Below are positions 45,041 through 54,071 of a stretch of DNA of 64,000 nt, in pieces. A model generated the notes under the pieces. That model was not told where the DNA came from, did no database searches, and saw only the letters and a program-made list of their open reading frames with translations. Position 1 is the stretch's first letter. Each line of letters starts with the position of its first letter. This stretch comes from Lachnospiraceae bacterium (GTDB lineage Bacteria > Bacillota > Clostridia > Lachnospirales > Lachnospiraceae). The translations under genes were made by a program, and so were the position numbers. The stretch spans positions 68,079 to 132,078 of the forward strand of contig CABIXN010000005.1 of assembly GCA_902362715.1 (NCBI GenBank), in the 5' to 3' direction.

Positions 45041-45121
45041 ACAGGCACAAAAAGTTCCATTTCTATAAATTTAAGGCAAAACAACCAAAACATATAGAAA
45101 GGACAACCTTTTTGTGCCTGT
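45041..45121. repeat. 81-base imperfect palindrome
   Basis: ACAGGCACAAAAAGTT at 45041-45056 and AACCTTTTTGTGCCTGT at 45105-45121 form the outer arms, with TTTCTATA/TATAGAAA inside. It lies between the flavodoxin gene and the next minus-strand gene. It can act as a long hairpin terminator for the flavoprotein pair or may be a small non-autonomous repeat. Confidence 0.65.
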
Positions 45122-45172
45122 AATATAACACCCCCCACTTCCGATCAAGGGGCTAAACTTTTAAATACTTTA

Positions 45173-46033
45173 CTATCTCATCGGTATGTATCCGTGATAG
45201 TTTACTAAATTATTGCTCATTGTAAAGTCAGCAACACATGCGCTGCAAATATTATGATATGGTTTCAGGAACGGGAACTGCTCCTGCTGAGCCCATGACG
45301 GTTTCTTCAGATCTTTTGTTCCTTCTACTGCAGTTTTATACCATCCGGATTCATTCTCAAACCACAGTTCCAGAACATAATCCATCACACATCCGTTAAT
45401 ATCTTTCTTTACATTGCTTGCAAGAATACGTGTACACTCCGGAGCTACTTCAAAAATTGGCAGAACTTCTTCAAATAACCATTTCTCGCCTTCCTCTTTA
45501 GAAACGCCTTCCGGAAAACCAATGGCTACATTCCAGCGGTAATTTGCTCCATCTTCAATGGTTCTTCCTTTTCCTTTGATGTCCTTTTCCCACCACATTG
45601 GAAGGAAGCAGAAAATAAATGGATTTGCACCTTCTACAGCTGTCTGGCGCGCTTCATTTCCCACATCACCGTCGCTGTCCATCTGATCTTCATGTTTTGC
45701 TTCAAGAACTGCTGCCGGAAGATTTCCCTGCCATACAAGAACATCCATGGGGAAGGTCTCTGCAACTGCTTTGATTGACAGTCTCGGATCCAGATCGCTT
45801 ACCAGCCAGTGATGCTCTGTCAGCTGCATTCTGGCATATCCAAAACGGTCGCCCTGAGGCGGCATTGGGAAAGACGGATAGAATGCATATTTTGTAACAT
45901 ACGGCTCAAACTGTGCAATACTGTCCGGAACATGGGTTTTATAAAGCCATCTCTGCAGTTTTGGTCTGTAGTCTTCGCAGGCACAGTCTACATAGATAAG
46001 ACTTCTCATCGGTTCAAATTTAAAATCTGCCAT
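45173..46033 (-). CDS. Tandem ferredoxin-fold (EthD-like) protein of unknown function
   Basis: I do not recognise a named family for this 286-residue protein. Residues 1-110 (YKTHVPDSIAQFEPYVTKYAFYP, RFGYARMQLTEHHW) and 140-245 (NVAIGFPEGVSKEEGEKW, CVMDYVLELWFENESGWYKTA) each look like dimeric alpha-beta barrel domains of the EthD or antibiotic-monooxygenase kind, so the protein seems internally duplicated. It is rich in Trp, Pro and Tyr and has no signal peptide. Its gene follows the flavoprotein gene by 26 bases on the same strand, so the two probably act in one pathway, perhaps on an aromatic or polycyclic substrate. Confidence 0.5.
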   Translation of the reverse strand: MADFKFEPMRSLIYVDCACEDYRPKLQRWLYKTHVPDSIAQFEPYVTKYAFYPSFPMPPQGDRFGYARMQLTEHHWLVSDLDPRLSIKAVAETFPMDVLVWQGNLPAAVLEAKHEDQMDSDGDVGNEARQTAVEGANPFIFCFLPMWWEKDIKGKGRTIEDGANYRWNVAIGFPEGVSKEEGEKWLFEEVLPIFEVAPECTRILASNVKKDINGCVMDYVLELWFENESGWYKTAVEGTKDLKKPSWAQQEQFPFLKPYHNICSACVADFTMSNNLVNYHGYIPMR

Positions 46034-46059
46034 TTTAATAGCCTCCTTGGATATAAAAA

Positions 46060-46998
46060 TTATTTTTCAGGTACAGATGACTGGATAAATTCCATATATT
46101 TCTTCTTACGCGCTTTAAATTCCGGATTATTTTTCTGCATTTCAGCCAGTTTACCTTCGTTTTCCTGGATATCATTTGCATGAATAAACTTACCTGGAAT
46201 TGTATCATGTGCATGCTCAAGCTGCTCTTCCGGGAATACAAAAGTAAGCTTGCCTGCAACATTCTCCAGCTTTCCAACCATACCGCACAGATCACAGGTT
46301 GCAGCGCTTGTACATGGATCAATGTAAAACTCTTTGCTGTGGCAGTGCGGACATACACCTTTCTCACCAAGATATTTTGCATTTTCAGGATCTTTTGCAG
46401 CATTTGCAATATTTACACCAATCTGGTGTGCTCTTGCAAGAGCTTCATCATTCATAAGGATTCCTTTAGACCATCCAAATACATCATTGTCAATAACTGT
46501 CCACTTTGGTGTCAGAGCCTGCATTGCACAGTCTACCTGTACACGTGTTGCCCAGTCTGATCCTCCGATAGCCATATAAGAAACTACTTTTTCTTTTAAT
46601 ACCCGTGGATCTACTCCCGGACCGCCGTTTTCTCTGGAAATTTTATCAGCAATGATATTATTTCCTCTGTCCATACGGGGACCAAAACGATCTGTTACTG
46701 TATGGAATAAACCAGTAGAACCTTTTTCAAAAATAGGAACTGTACTGATAATTCCATCTGCATCCAGCATTTTGTCCAGCAGCCATGGGAAATCATCCTT
46801 TAATACGCAAAGGTTTCCCTTTCCGCCAAACAGCGATTTTACACAGGCAATACATCCGGTGCAGTGTTTAATATCAAGGTTCTGCATCTGGATAAATTCG
46901 ATTTCCGCTCCTGCTTCCTGTGCCCCCATCAATGCTTCTTTACACATTGCATCGTTGTTTCCATTTTTAGTACCATAAGAAATACCTAAAATTTTCAT
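46060..46998 (-). CDS. FMN reductase/iron-sulfur-type flavoprotein with C-terminal zinc ribbon
   Basis: The 312-residue protein opens with KILGISYGTKNGNNDAM, an NADPH-dependent FMN reductase type nucleotide loop. It carries HCTGCIACVKSLFGGKGNLC, a cysteine cluster typical of iron-sulfur flavoproteins. A flavodoxin-like core follows (STVPIFEKGSTGLFHTVTDR). Near residue 225 CPHCHSKEF and CDLCGMVG form a zinc-ribbon-like pair, unusual for the family. A ribosome site (AGGAGGAAACGG) precedes ATG 46998. It likely delivers electrons for reduction of an unknown substrate together with the downstream gene. Confidence 0.75.
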   Translation of the reverse strand: MKILGISYGTKNGNNDAMCKEALMGAQEAGAEIEFIQMQNLDIKHCTGCIACVKSLFGGKGNLCVLKDDFPWLLDKMLDADGIISTVPIFEKGSTGLFHTVTDRFGPRMDRGNNIIADKISRENGGPGVDPRVLKEKVVSYMAIGGSDWATRVQVDCAMQALTPKWTVIDNDVFGWSKGILMNDEALARAHQIGVNIANAAKDPENAKYLGEKGVCPHCHSKEFYIDPCTSAATCDLCGMVGKLENVAGKLTFVFPEEQLEHAHDTIPGKFIHANDIQENEGKLAEMQKNNPEFKARKKKYMEFIQSSVPEK

Positions 46999-47255
46999 TC
47001 CGTTTCCTCCTGTTTTTATCAATATACCATAATAAGACCTTTTTGTGTGATTTTATTATAAATTCCCAAAAATTGAATGTCCAATATACAAATTGCATTA
47101 AGTATTTCCTCTTCCTATGTGCTATGCCCCTCCATCTCTATATAACTCTGACAGTTTTTTCACGGAATTTCGCCATTTTTCACAATTCATATTTTTTACT
47201 TATGCAAAAAGTGGATAAGACCTTGTTTTTCCTGTAATACAAGATCCAAAAACAG

Positions 47256-47280
47256 CAAAAAAAAGCCCGGCAGAGCAGCT
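47256..47280 (-). terminator. Probable terminator after capA-like gene
   Basis: On the minus strand AAGC-N11-GCTT with a GC-rich interior is followed by T8 right after the stop. The stem is short but the T tract is strong. Confidence 0.5.
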
Positions 47281-48398
47281 TATTCCTGTTCCGCCGGTAC
47301 TATCACACCATTTTCATCAATCTCTACATCAAAAGAAATCTGCTCCATATAATTTAAGACCGCCTGTGCCTCTTTGCCGGAAAGCTCAGATGTCTTTGAA
47401 TTAGATGCTGCAGCGGGAATCATTTTAAGAGAAAGCTTCTGATTTTCATCTACAGCCACCTTTAAAACAGCAGTTCTTTCAATGGTTGGATTAAACATAA
47501 AATTGCCAAGACTGTAAACGATAGGTACCTCTTTATAATATTCAATTCCCTGAAGCACATGAGGATGAGATCCAATCACCAGATCTGCCCCTGCGTCTAT
47601 GTAAGCATGTGCCAGTACTTTCTGATACTCTTCGGGTACTTCTGCTTTTTCAATTCCCCAGTGTACATAAACTACCACCAGATCATTTTCCTTCTCAGCT
47701 TTCCGGATCTGTTCTACCAGCAGCTGGGGATCATAAGTTGTAAATACACCTGGCTGACTGTTTCTCACATCCCAGTCCACCACCGGTATCACTCTGGATG
47801 CACACAAAAATCCTACCTTAGTTCCGTTTACTTCAATAGTTTCACAGGCAGATGCCCGCTTAAGCGTCTCTCCGGCTCCCACATAAGGAATCCCCGCCTG
47901 ATCCAGCGTCTCAAATGTCTGAGATAATACATCCTGCCCAAAATCCAGTACATGATTATTCGCCAGGGATACAATATCCACTCCCGTCTCCTGGAACATC
48001 TTCACATAAGACGGATCTGTCTTAAATGTAAATTGTTTATCCGGCGCCTTAGTACCTCCTGTCCCAAAGGGAAATTCCTCGTTTACCATGGTAATATCCG
48101 CATTTTTCATCTGCTGCTGAAGCTCATCCGATAAAATCCCGCTCAGTCCTGCCCCATCATAGGCCGCTGTAATATTGCTTCCCATCTGAATATCACCGGT
48201 AAACAGCATGGTAAATGGTTCCTGCTTTTTTTCCTCAATCTCAGGCTGCAGTACCTCTTTCGTTTCTACAGAGCCCTCTACAATCTCTCCGGTTACAGAC
48301 ACCCCGCTTTTCTTATCCTTCTCTGTGCCGCAGCCCCACAGCACAAGGGCCAGACACAGGCCCATGGCCGCAGCCGCCTTTCTCTTTAGTCCTTTCAT
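47280..48398 (-). CDS. CapA-family lipoprotein (poly-gamma-glutamate-synthesis-like phosphoesterase)
   Basis: This 372-residue protein has a lipoprotein signal (ALVLWGC) and a CapA/PGA_cap metallophosphatase-like domain: MLFTGDIQMGS, SLANNHVLDFG, VVYVHWGIE, GADLVIGSHPHVLQG and YSLGNFMFNP. CapA acts in poly-gamma-glutamate export, but most lone homologues have unknown function. No capB/capC genes are present. The ATG at 48398 follows the PspC stop by one base, so it is translated from the same operon message. A longer in-frame start at 48461 lies inside pspC. Confidence 0.85.
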   Translation of the reverse strand: MKGLKRKAAAAMGLCLALVLWGCGTEKDKKSGVSVTGEIVEGSVETKEVLQPEIEEKKQEPFTMLFTGDIQMGSNITAAYDGAGLSGILSDELQQQMKNADITMVNEEFPFGTGGTKAPDKQFTFKTDPSYVKMFQETGVDIVSLANNHVLDFGQDVLSQTFETLDQAGIPYVGAGETLKRASACETIEVNGTKVGFLCASRVIPVVDWDVRNSQPGVFTTYDPQLLVEQIRKAEKENDLVVVYVHWGIEKAEVPEEYQKVLAHAYIDAGADLVIGSHPHVLQGIEYYKEVPIVYSLGNFMFNPTIERTAVLKVAVDENQKLSLKMIPAAASNSKTSELSGKEAQAVLNYMEQISFDVEIDENGVIVPAEQE

Positions 48399-48399
48399 A

Positions 48400-48594
48400 T
48401 CAGTCCGGATCCTTTGGCATAATAATTGCACCGATGAGATAAACAAGAATCCCCCCGCCAATAGAAATTACGCAGAGTATCAGACAAAGCAGTCTGATTA
48501 ACGTTGGGTCAATTCCTGAATATTCTCCGATCCCTCCGCAGACGCCGCACAAAATCCTATTTTTATTTGAACGGTAAAGTTTTTTATCCTTCAT
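48400..48594 (-). CDS. PspC-domain membrane protein
   Basis: The 64-residue protein is a compact PspC domain: KKLYRSNKNRILCGVCGGIGEYSGIDP followed by a hydrophobic segment (LCLILCVISIGGGILVYLIGAII). PspC proteins respond to envelope stress, with partners usually encoded nearby. AAGGAGATGCATTTT precedes ATG 48594. It sits between the DUF4097 and CapA genes on one strand. Confidence 0.87.
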   Translation of the reverse strand: MKDKKLYRSNKNRILCGVCGGIGEYSGIDPTLIRLLCLILCVISIGGGILVYLIGAIIMPKDPD

Positions 48595-48659
48595 AAAATG
48601 CATCTCCTTCCTGAAACAAGCCATTTCTTATATAGTTATAGTATGCATTTTTAAAGAAA

Positions 48660-49610
48660 TTAATCAAGTCTAAAATACAAATCTCCCGCGCCGCAGTCCA
48701 AATAAATGTCAGGCAGATTATCATTGTTTTTTAAATTCAATTCATGTTTTAAACTGGTATAACTGTTTCCATTAACAGTGAGATCTCCTGCACCACAGGA
48801 TAATACGTAGTTATACTGATCTGGTTCCCCTAAAAGCTCTATACTCATATCTCCCACACCGCAGGAGGCATTCAGATCTCCCTGTACCGTTCCGCTTATA
48901 TCAAAGTCGCCTGCACCACAGCTGGCATTTAAAGAGCCGGCACACAAAAGCTCATCCAGAGTAATATCGCCGCTGTTTACCGTAAATTCCGCTGATTTAT
49001 TGACAGTCAGATCTCCTGTATATTCCAGATCCCCGGCTCCTGTTCTCAGCGAACATATATCCGCCATCATAGCGGCCTGGACAGTCAGGTCTCCTGCCCC
49101 TACACTGAAATCCATTGTTTCAAAATAAATATCTTTCGGAACTGTTATTAAAACATCCGGGCCGTAATGCCGGTTACTGAGTCCAATATTCACTTTAAAG
49201 CTGCCCTTTTCAATTGTCAGTGTATTCTGATTCTGAACTACATCGTAATCGGCATAACGGGTGTCTACCGCCACAGTTATGGTATCATCCAAATTGCTGC
49301 CTTCCCTGATTTCCACATCCCCGGCTCCCACATCCAGCTTCAGTTCTTTAATTTCATTCTTATCAAATGTATAGGATTTCAAATCAGTACCTTTACCGGA
49401 ATACTCCTGCTCCTGATGAACCCCCACTCTGACCCCAAAGGGACCGGTTACAGAAACATCAAAGGGCCCCACCTGAAAAGTGCCTGCCCTCTGGCCCTCC
49501 TTAAGTGAAATCCAGGAAAATCCCTTCACAGCAGCCGTGCCAACCAGAATCACACCAATGATCACAAGTATAAAAGCACTGATCAAACACCATTTTGTAA
49601 ATCTCTTCAT
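48660..49610 (-). CDS. DUF4097 beta-strand repeat protein with GAGD repeats
   Basis: The 316-residue protein has an N-terminal membrane helix (residues 10-30) and an extracellular beta-rich domain in which VGAGDVEIRE, VGAGDLTVQA, TGAGDLEYTG, CGAGDFDISG, CGVGDMSIEL, CGAGDLTVNG and CGAGDLYFRL recur, giving a solenoid of short strands. This is the DUF4097 (YvlB-like) family of envelope-stress genes; function unknown. GTG 49616 is an alternative start. The upstream DUF1700 gene ends two bases before it. Confidence 0.85.
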   Translation of the reverse strand: MKRFTKWCLISAFILVIIGVILVGTAAVKGFSWISLKEGQRAGTFQVGPFDVSVTGPFGVRVGVHQEQEYSGKGTDLKSYTFDKNEIKELKLDVGAGDVEIREGSNLDDTITVAVDTRYADYDVVQNQNTLTIEKGSFKVNIGLSNRHYGPDVLITVPKDIYFETMDFSVGAGDLTVQAAMMADICSLRTGAGDLEYTGDLTVNKSAEFTVNSGDITLDELLCAGSLNASCGAGDFDISGTVQGDLNASCGVGDMSIELLGEPDQYNYVLSCGAGDLTVNGNSYTSLKHELNLKNNDNLPDIYLDCGAGDLYFRLD

Positions 49611-49617
49611 AATCACA

Positions 49618-50229
49618 CTACTCCTTTCGGCCCGGAATCTTTCTTATTATAGCTTTCATTCCGTTACAAAGACCTTCTACAGCCGGCGGTAAAGCATTTT
49701 TACAATAAGCCGCAAATGCCAGAAGTAAAAGAAGCCCTGCGGCAAAACAAAACAGACTGCCCCCGATAACTGCCAGGGATGCAAATGCAACACCAGAAAC
49801 GGCTCCACCAAAGATACACATAATAACTGCCCAGAGAAAAGCCGCAGCCATTGCCAGTCCAAGTGCCGCGGCCACTGCCACCAGAACACAGATCACAGCT
49901 GTAAATGCAGTCACAACTCCAATCACCGCAATCAGCCAAAATGGAAACCAGCCGGCAGCCGGCCTTACTTTCGGTGACGGCGTCTGTTTACTCTCAAACG
50001 TATAATATCCCCGTTCTGTATATTCCCCCCGCATCTCTCCTGACAGACCTTCTTTAATTGTATAAGCAACCTTTTCCGGGGAACCCAGCTCTTCAATTAC
50101 AGAAGCCTCGTTTTCCATTCCGGCATCTTCAAAATAGCACCTGTAATACTCAAGTGCTTCCTCTCTTTCCTCCGCTGAAATATCTGACAAAAGATATTCC
50201 AGCTCTTTTAAAAATCTATCCTGCTTCAT
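49618..50229 (-). CDS. DUF1700 membrane protein
   Basis: This 203-residue protein starts with KQDRFLKELEYLLSDISAEEREEAL, the characteristic DUF1700 cytoplasmic helical domain, and then has several hydrophobic segments (WLIAVIGVVTAFTAVICVLVAV and others). Its role is unknown; the family is regularly encoded with PadR regulators and DUF4097 proteins. The start at 50229 has GGGAGGAAAGAACAT upstream and overlaps the padR stop by four bases. Confidence 0.85.
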   Translation of the reverse strand: MKQDRFLKELEYLLSDISAEEREEALEYYRCYFEDAGMENEASVIEELGSPEKVAYTIKEGLSGEMRGEYTERGYYTFESKQTPSPKVRPAAGWFPFWLIAVIGVVTAFTAVICVLVAVAAALGLAMAAAFLWAVIMCIFGGAVSGVAFASLAVIGGSLFCFAAGLLLLLAFAAYCKNALPPAVEGLCNGMKAIIRKIPGRKE

Positions 50230-50549
50230 ATGTTCTTTCCTCCCGAAAACAGATTTGAGATTTTTGTTGAATATATAACCCACTCTGATTTGTAAAGCTT
50301 TAGCTGCGCAGAACCTTTCTCTGTTATCTTGTAATATCTTCGGTTTCTGCCTCCGCATTCCATGTCATAAACTTCCAGACACTCATCTTTCTGCAGACGT
50401 CTTAAAACCGGATAAAGAGTAGACTCTGAAATCTCAATTGCTTTCCTGACATCCTGGGTAATTTTATATCCGTATGTTCCCTCCTCTTCTGCTGACACAA
50501 CAGCAAGAACGATCGCATCAAGAAGGGCTGCTCCTGTATTAAATACCAT
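50226..50549 (-). CDS. PadR-family transcriptional regulator
   Basis: The 107-residue protein is a PadR winged-helix repressor: the TYGYKITQDVRK segment, ESTLYPVLRRLQKDE and RRYYKITEKGSAQL match the family. It is the first gene of the PadR-DUF1700-DUF4097-PspC-CapA unit and overlaps the next gene by four bases. GGGAGTGATGAC precedes the ATG. A palindrome on its promoter suggests autorepression. Confidence 0.92.
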   Translation of the reverse strand: MVFNTGAALLDAIVLAVVSAEEEGTYGYKITQDVRKAIEISESTLYPVLRRLQKDECLEVYDMECGGRNRRYYKITEKGSAQLKLYKSEWVIYSTKISNLFSGGKNI

Positions 50550-50611
50550 GTCATCACTCCCTGCCCTTTACAGCTGATTTATTTATCTTTCTATAATATT
50601 ATATTTCCTCT

Positions 50612-50643
50612 AATACTATATGTCATATAATATTGTTTGTCAA
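50612..50643 (-). promoter_or_regulatory. padR operon promoter with near-perfect 23-base palindrome
   Basis: On the minus strand TTGACA (50638-50643) and TATAGT (50615-50620) are 17 bases apart, a strong sigma-A promoter. AATATTATATG-A-CATATAGTATT at 50612-50634 is a 23-base dyad with two mismatches that covers the -10 box, fitting a PadR operator. Confidence 0.85.
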
Positions 50644-50730
50644 CTTGTTTTGTTTGTAATTCACAAGTCTAAATACGATTTTCCCACAGAGTGTTTTATA
50701 TTTTAAAATTTATGTGAACTCTGCAATTTT

Positions 50731-50861
50731 TTGTAGTTTATTTTGAAAGAATATAGTATACTTTAGTCACACAAACCGTTAGTCTGTATCTTCCGGTTTG
50801 TGATTTATAGATGCACAATAGCAACAGAATGGACACTTCCTTACATGATGTAAGGAAGTGT
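50731..50861 (+). promoter_or_regulatory. Promoter and two-hairpin leader of the Cys-rich small protein
   Basis: TTGTAG (50731-50736) and TAGTAT (50754-50759), 17 bases apart, may be the promoter. The leader contains CACAAACCG/CGGTTTGTG (50770-50802) and the 29-base dyad ACACTTCCTTACAT-G-ATGTAAGGAAGTGT (50833-50861), which ends 20 bases before the ribosome site. The stretch 50550-50896 otherwise contains no gene apart from the divergent padR promoter. Confidence 0.55.
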
Positions 50862-50896
50862 TTCCAAATATGCTGCAGAAAGGAGTTTTATTTTAT

Positions 50897-51106
50897 ATGG
50901 ACGAAAAATTAATGAATCAATGCACACATAACTGCCACACATGTGGTTCTGCCTGCGGCAGTACAGATAAAAAACAGGAAAGTTTTTTTGATAAGTTAGA
51001 AAATATTTCCGAAGCTTATAACCAGCTGGATGAAGAGGAAGTACTTAAAATACTAGGCGACACCGTATCCCAGTGGGAAAAGGAACTGGATGAGGGCAAG
51101 GAATAA
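50897..51106 (+). CDS. Small protein with N-terminal Mrp-like cysteine motif
   Basis: The 69-residue protein begins MDEKLMNQ and then CTHNCHTCGSACG, a four-cysteine motif like the one at the N-terminus of clostridial Mrp/Nbp35-type iron-sulfur carrier ATPases. No ATPase domain follows, only an acidic helix (ENISEAYNQLDEEEVLKIL). The cysteines could hold an iron-sulfur cluster or zinc. GAAAGGAG precedes ATG 50897. The gene is monocistronic, with its own promoter and a terminator. Confidence 0.6.
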   Translation: MDEKLMNQCTHNCHTCGSACGSTDKKQESFFDKLENISEAYNQLDEEEVLKILGDTVSQWEKELDEGKE

Positions 51107-51134
51107 CCGCCGGTTTCCTGATAACAGCTAAAAA

Positions 51135-51203
51135 AGAAGTACAAAAAATGGTTCATCTTCAGATTCATCTGATAAGATATCTGAACTCATTTTCTGTACT
51201 TCT
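51135..51203. terminator. Terminator between the Cys-rich gene and nadE
   Basis: AGAAGTACAAAAAATG (51135-51150) pairs with CATTTTCTGTACTTCT (51188-51203) around an internal GATTCATCTGAT loop, with T-rich flanks. It serves both convergent genes. Confidence 0.7.
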
Positions 51204-51245
51204 TCTTTATTTCTTCTCGAATTGTTTTATCTTTATTCTCTGCCT

Positions 51246-53162
51246 TCAGACTGTGATCTGCTCTAGCTCATCCAGCCAGATTCCGGCGCTGGCGTCGCTT
51301 GGCATTCTGAGATCCCCCCTTGGGGAAACTGCCACTGTACCCACTTTTGGACCGTCCGGCAGGCAGGAACGTTTAAACTGCTGGGAGAAAAACCTCCGGT
51401 AAAAGGTCTTCAGCCATTTTAATATCGTCACTTTATCATACATTCCTTCAAAAGCATAAACCGCCAGCCGGTAAATTTTTTCCGGTGAACATCCAAACCG
51501 CAGCACATAATATAAATAAAAATCATGCAGCTCATAAGGCCCCACCAGATCTTCCGTTTTCTGAGAAATCTTACCGTCTTCCGGCGGCAGCAGTTCCGGG
51601 CTTACAGGAGTATCAAGCACATCTAAAAGAATTGCTGAGAGCTTCTCATCCCCGCAGGTATCTGCATAATACTGCACCAGATGGCGGACCAGCGTTTTTG
51701 GCACGGAGGAATTAACCCCGTACATAGACATATGATCCCCGTTATAAGTTGCCCACCCAAGAGCCAGTTCAGACAGATCACCCGTTCCAATTACCATACC
51801 ACCGGCTTTATTAGCCAAATCCATCAAAATCTGCGTCCGCTCTCTGGCCTGACTGTTTTCATAGGTCACATCATGCAGATTGGGATCCTGCCGGATATCG
51901 CAGAAATGAATCTTTACGGCATCTTTAATACTTACTTCCAAAAACTCTGCGCCAAGGCACCGGATCAAATTCACCGCATTATCATACGTCCGGTCTGTAG
52001 TTCCAAATCCCGGCATAGTCACAGCTAAAATTCCCTTCCGGTCCTTTTTCAGCAGATCAAAAGCCCGGACCGTTACAAGCAGAGCCAGCGTGGAATCCAG
52101 TCCCCCGGAGATTCCCACAACAGCAGTTTTGCATCCGGTATGCTCCAGACGTTTTTTCAGTCCCATTGCCTGAATCTCAAGAATCTCCTGGCACCGCTTA
52201 TCTCTTGCGGCTTTTCCGTCAGGAACAAAGGGTCTTGGATCTACAAAGCGTGTCAGATTTGTTTCTTCTTCTTTCAGATCAAATAAAATCTCTGTATAGA
52301 GGTCCTCTGACATTTCAAAGGTTGTCATTCTGCGCCGCTCTTCTTTTAATCTGCGTATATCAATTTCCGTATAAATAGCTTCATTCAAAAACCGTCTGGC
52401 AGCTTTTAAAATATTCCCGTTTTCAGCAATGAGATTATGTCCGGAATACACCACATCCTGGGTAGACTCTCCATCTCCGGCGCTGGCATAGATGTAGCCG
52501 CATACAAGCCGGGCTGACTGCCCGGCAACAAGATTCTGACGATAAATATCCTTCCCGGTAGTTTCATCACTGGCAGAAAGATTTACCATCAGCGTAGCTC
52601 CTGCCAGAGCATGTCCAATACTGGGAGGATTAGGCGCCCAAAGATCTTCACAGATTTCCGCTGCAATTTTTAAATCCGGCATCTGACGGCAGGAAAACAA
52701 AAGCTTTGTCCCCATTGGCACCTGCCTTCCGTCTCCGGCATCCACCATAACAGCGCCTCTCATGCCTCTTGTAAAATGCCGCTGCTCATAAAACTCATTA
52801 TATCCGGGAACATGGGTTTTGGGCACAAACCCCAGTACCCGTCCCCCGGACAGGGCCGCAGCCACATTATAAAGTTTTCCATTATACTCTAACGGCAGCC
52901 CCACAAACACCAGACAGTCCTTCTGCCGCGTATGCGCCGCCACTTCCTGCAGAGCTTCTTTTGCTTTTGTCAGCAGCAATTCCTGCAAAAACAAATCTCC
53001 GCAGCTGTATCCGGTCAGGCAGAGCTCCGGAAATACAATGACTTTCGCCTGCTCCTTTACAGCCTCATCAATCAGCCTGCAGATCAATTTTCCGTTATAT
53101 TTTGGATCCGCCACCTTTATTTTGGGGGTTACTGCGGCAGCCTTTATAAATCCCTGTTTCAC
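51246..53162 (-). CDS. nadE: Glutamine-dependent NAD+ synthetase
   Basis: This 638-residue enzyme amidates nicotinic acid adenine dinucleotide to NAD+. The N-terminal nitrilase-like glutaminase domain has [15 protein letters not shown] (Glu), [14 protein letters not shown] (Lys) and [11 protein letters not shown] (Cys). The C-terminal synthetase has the PP-loop [12 protein letters not shown] and [19 protein letters not shown]. The length fits the two-domain form. Its start overlaps the hslO stop by four bases. Confidence 0.96.
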   Translation of the reverse strand: MKQGFIKAAAVTPKIKVADPKYNGKLICRLIDEAVKEQAKVIVFPELCLTGYSCGDLFLQELLLTKAKEALQEVAAHTRQKDCLVFVGLPLEYNGKLYNVAAALSGGRVLGFVPKTHVPGYNEFYEQRHFTRGMRGAVMVDAGDGRQVPMGTKLLFSCRQMPDLKIAAEICEDLWAPNPPSIGHALAGATLMVNLSASDETTGKDIYRQNLVAGQSARLVCGYIYASAGDGESTQDVVYSGHNLIAENGNILKAARRFLNEAIYTEIDIRRLKEERRRMTTFEMSEDLYTEILFDLKEEETNLTRFVDPRPFVPDGKAARDKRCQEILEIQAMGLKKRLEHTGCKTAVVGISGGLDSTLALLVTVRAFDLLKKDRKGILAVTMPGFGTTDRTYDNAVNLIRCLGAEFLEVSIKDAVKIHFCDIRQDPNLHDVTYENSQARERTQILMDLANKAGGMVIGTGDLSELALGWATYNGDHMSMYGVNSSVPKTLVRHLVQYYADTCGDEKLSAILLDVLDTPVSPELLPPEDGKISQKTEDLVGPYELHDFYLYYVLRFGCSPEKIYRLAVYAFEGMYDKVTILKWLKTFYRRFFSQQFKRSCLPDGPKVGTVAVSPRGDLRMPSDASAGIWLDELEQITV

Positions 53163-54058
53163 TGTTTTACAATCTCCTTTAATTCATCAATACTGAACGT
53201 ATAATCCGTATTGCAGAAATCGCACCGCACCTCTACAGGATTTCCTTCTGCAATCATCTCATTCAGTTCTTTTTTTCCGATGCTGACTACCGCCTTTTTC
53301 ACACGCTCTTTGGAGCAGCTGCAATAAAACTCTGCAGGCATCCGGTCTGTAATCTCCAGTCCAAATTCTCCCAGAATATGTTCCAGCAGCTGCTCAGGCG
53401 TACTGCCTCTATCCAGCAGCTCTGTAACAGAAGTCACCTGTGCCAGTTTTTCCTCCAGTCTGCTGATGATCTCCTCACTGGTAAAAGGCATCAGCTGAAT
53501 AATAAATCCTCCGGCCTGCTTTACCGTATTATCCTTATTCATCAAAACCCCAAGCCCGACTGCTGAGGGCACCTGTTCGGAAGTCGCAAAATAATACGTG
53601 AGATCTTCTGCAATCTCACTGGTCTGCAGGGCAATCTGTCCCACATAAGGTTCTTTTAAACCCATATCTTTAATTACGTTCATAATCCCGGGGCCAACAG
53701 CGCCTGCCACATCCAGCTTACCCTTAGCATTGGCAGGCAGCATTACATCCGGCACAACCGGATAACCCTTGACATGTCCATGAGAGTCCGCCGTCACGGT
53801 CATTCCCCGCAAAGGGCCGCCGGACTTTATCTGAATGGTCAAAAGATCGTTGTCTCCCTTCATCATGGCTCCCATCATAACAGCCCCTGACATGAGACGT
53901 CCCAGAGCCGCCGTCACCACAGGACTGCTGTTATGCCGCCTGCGTCCCTCCTCGGTCAGATTCCTTGATGTTACGGCAAATGCCCGGATGGAACTTTCCG
54001 CCGCTGTGGCTCTTACAATATAATCCCCGTCTTCTGTTTTTACTTCTATTTTGCTCAT
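53159..54058 (-). CDS. hslO: Redox-regulated chaperone Hsp33
   Basis: This 299-residue holdase is activated by oxidation. The C-terminal zinc/redox switch cysteines are CSCSKERV and CDFCNTD (CxC...CxxC). The N-terminal domain has RHNSSPVVTAALGRLMSGAVMMG and GGPLRGMTVTADSHGHVKG. It follows the methyltransferase gene by 13 bases and is coupled to nadE. Confidence 0.95.
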   Translation of the reverse strand: MSKIEVKTEDGDYIVRATAAESSIRAFAVTSRNLTEEGRRRHNSSPVVTAALGRLMSGAVMMGAMMKGDNDLLTIQIKSGGPLRGMTVTADSHGHVKGYPVVPDVMLPANAKGKLDVAGAVGPGIMNVIKDMGLKEPYVGQIALQTSEIAEDLTYYFATSEQVPSAVGLGVLMNKDNTVKQAGGFIIQLMPFTSEEIISRLEEKLAQVTSVTELLDRGSTPEQLLEHILGEFGLEITDRMPAEFYCSCSKERVKKAVVSIGKKELNEMIAEGNPVEVRCDFCNTDYTFSIDELKEIVKQ

Positions 54059-54071
54059 GTAACACCTCTTC

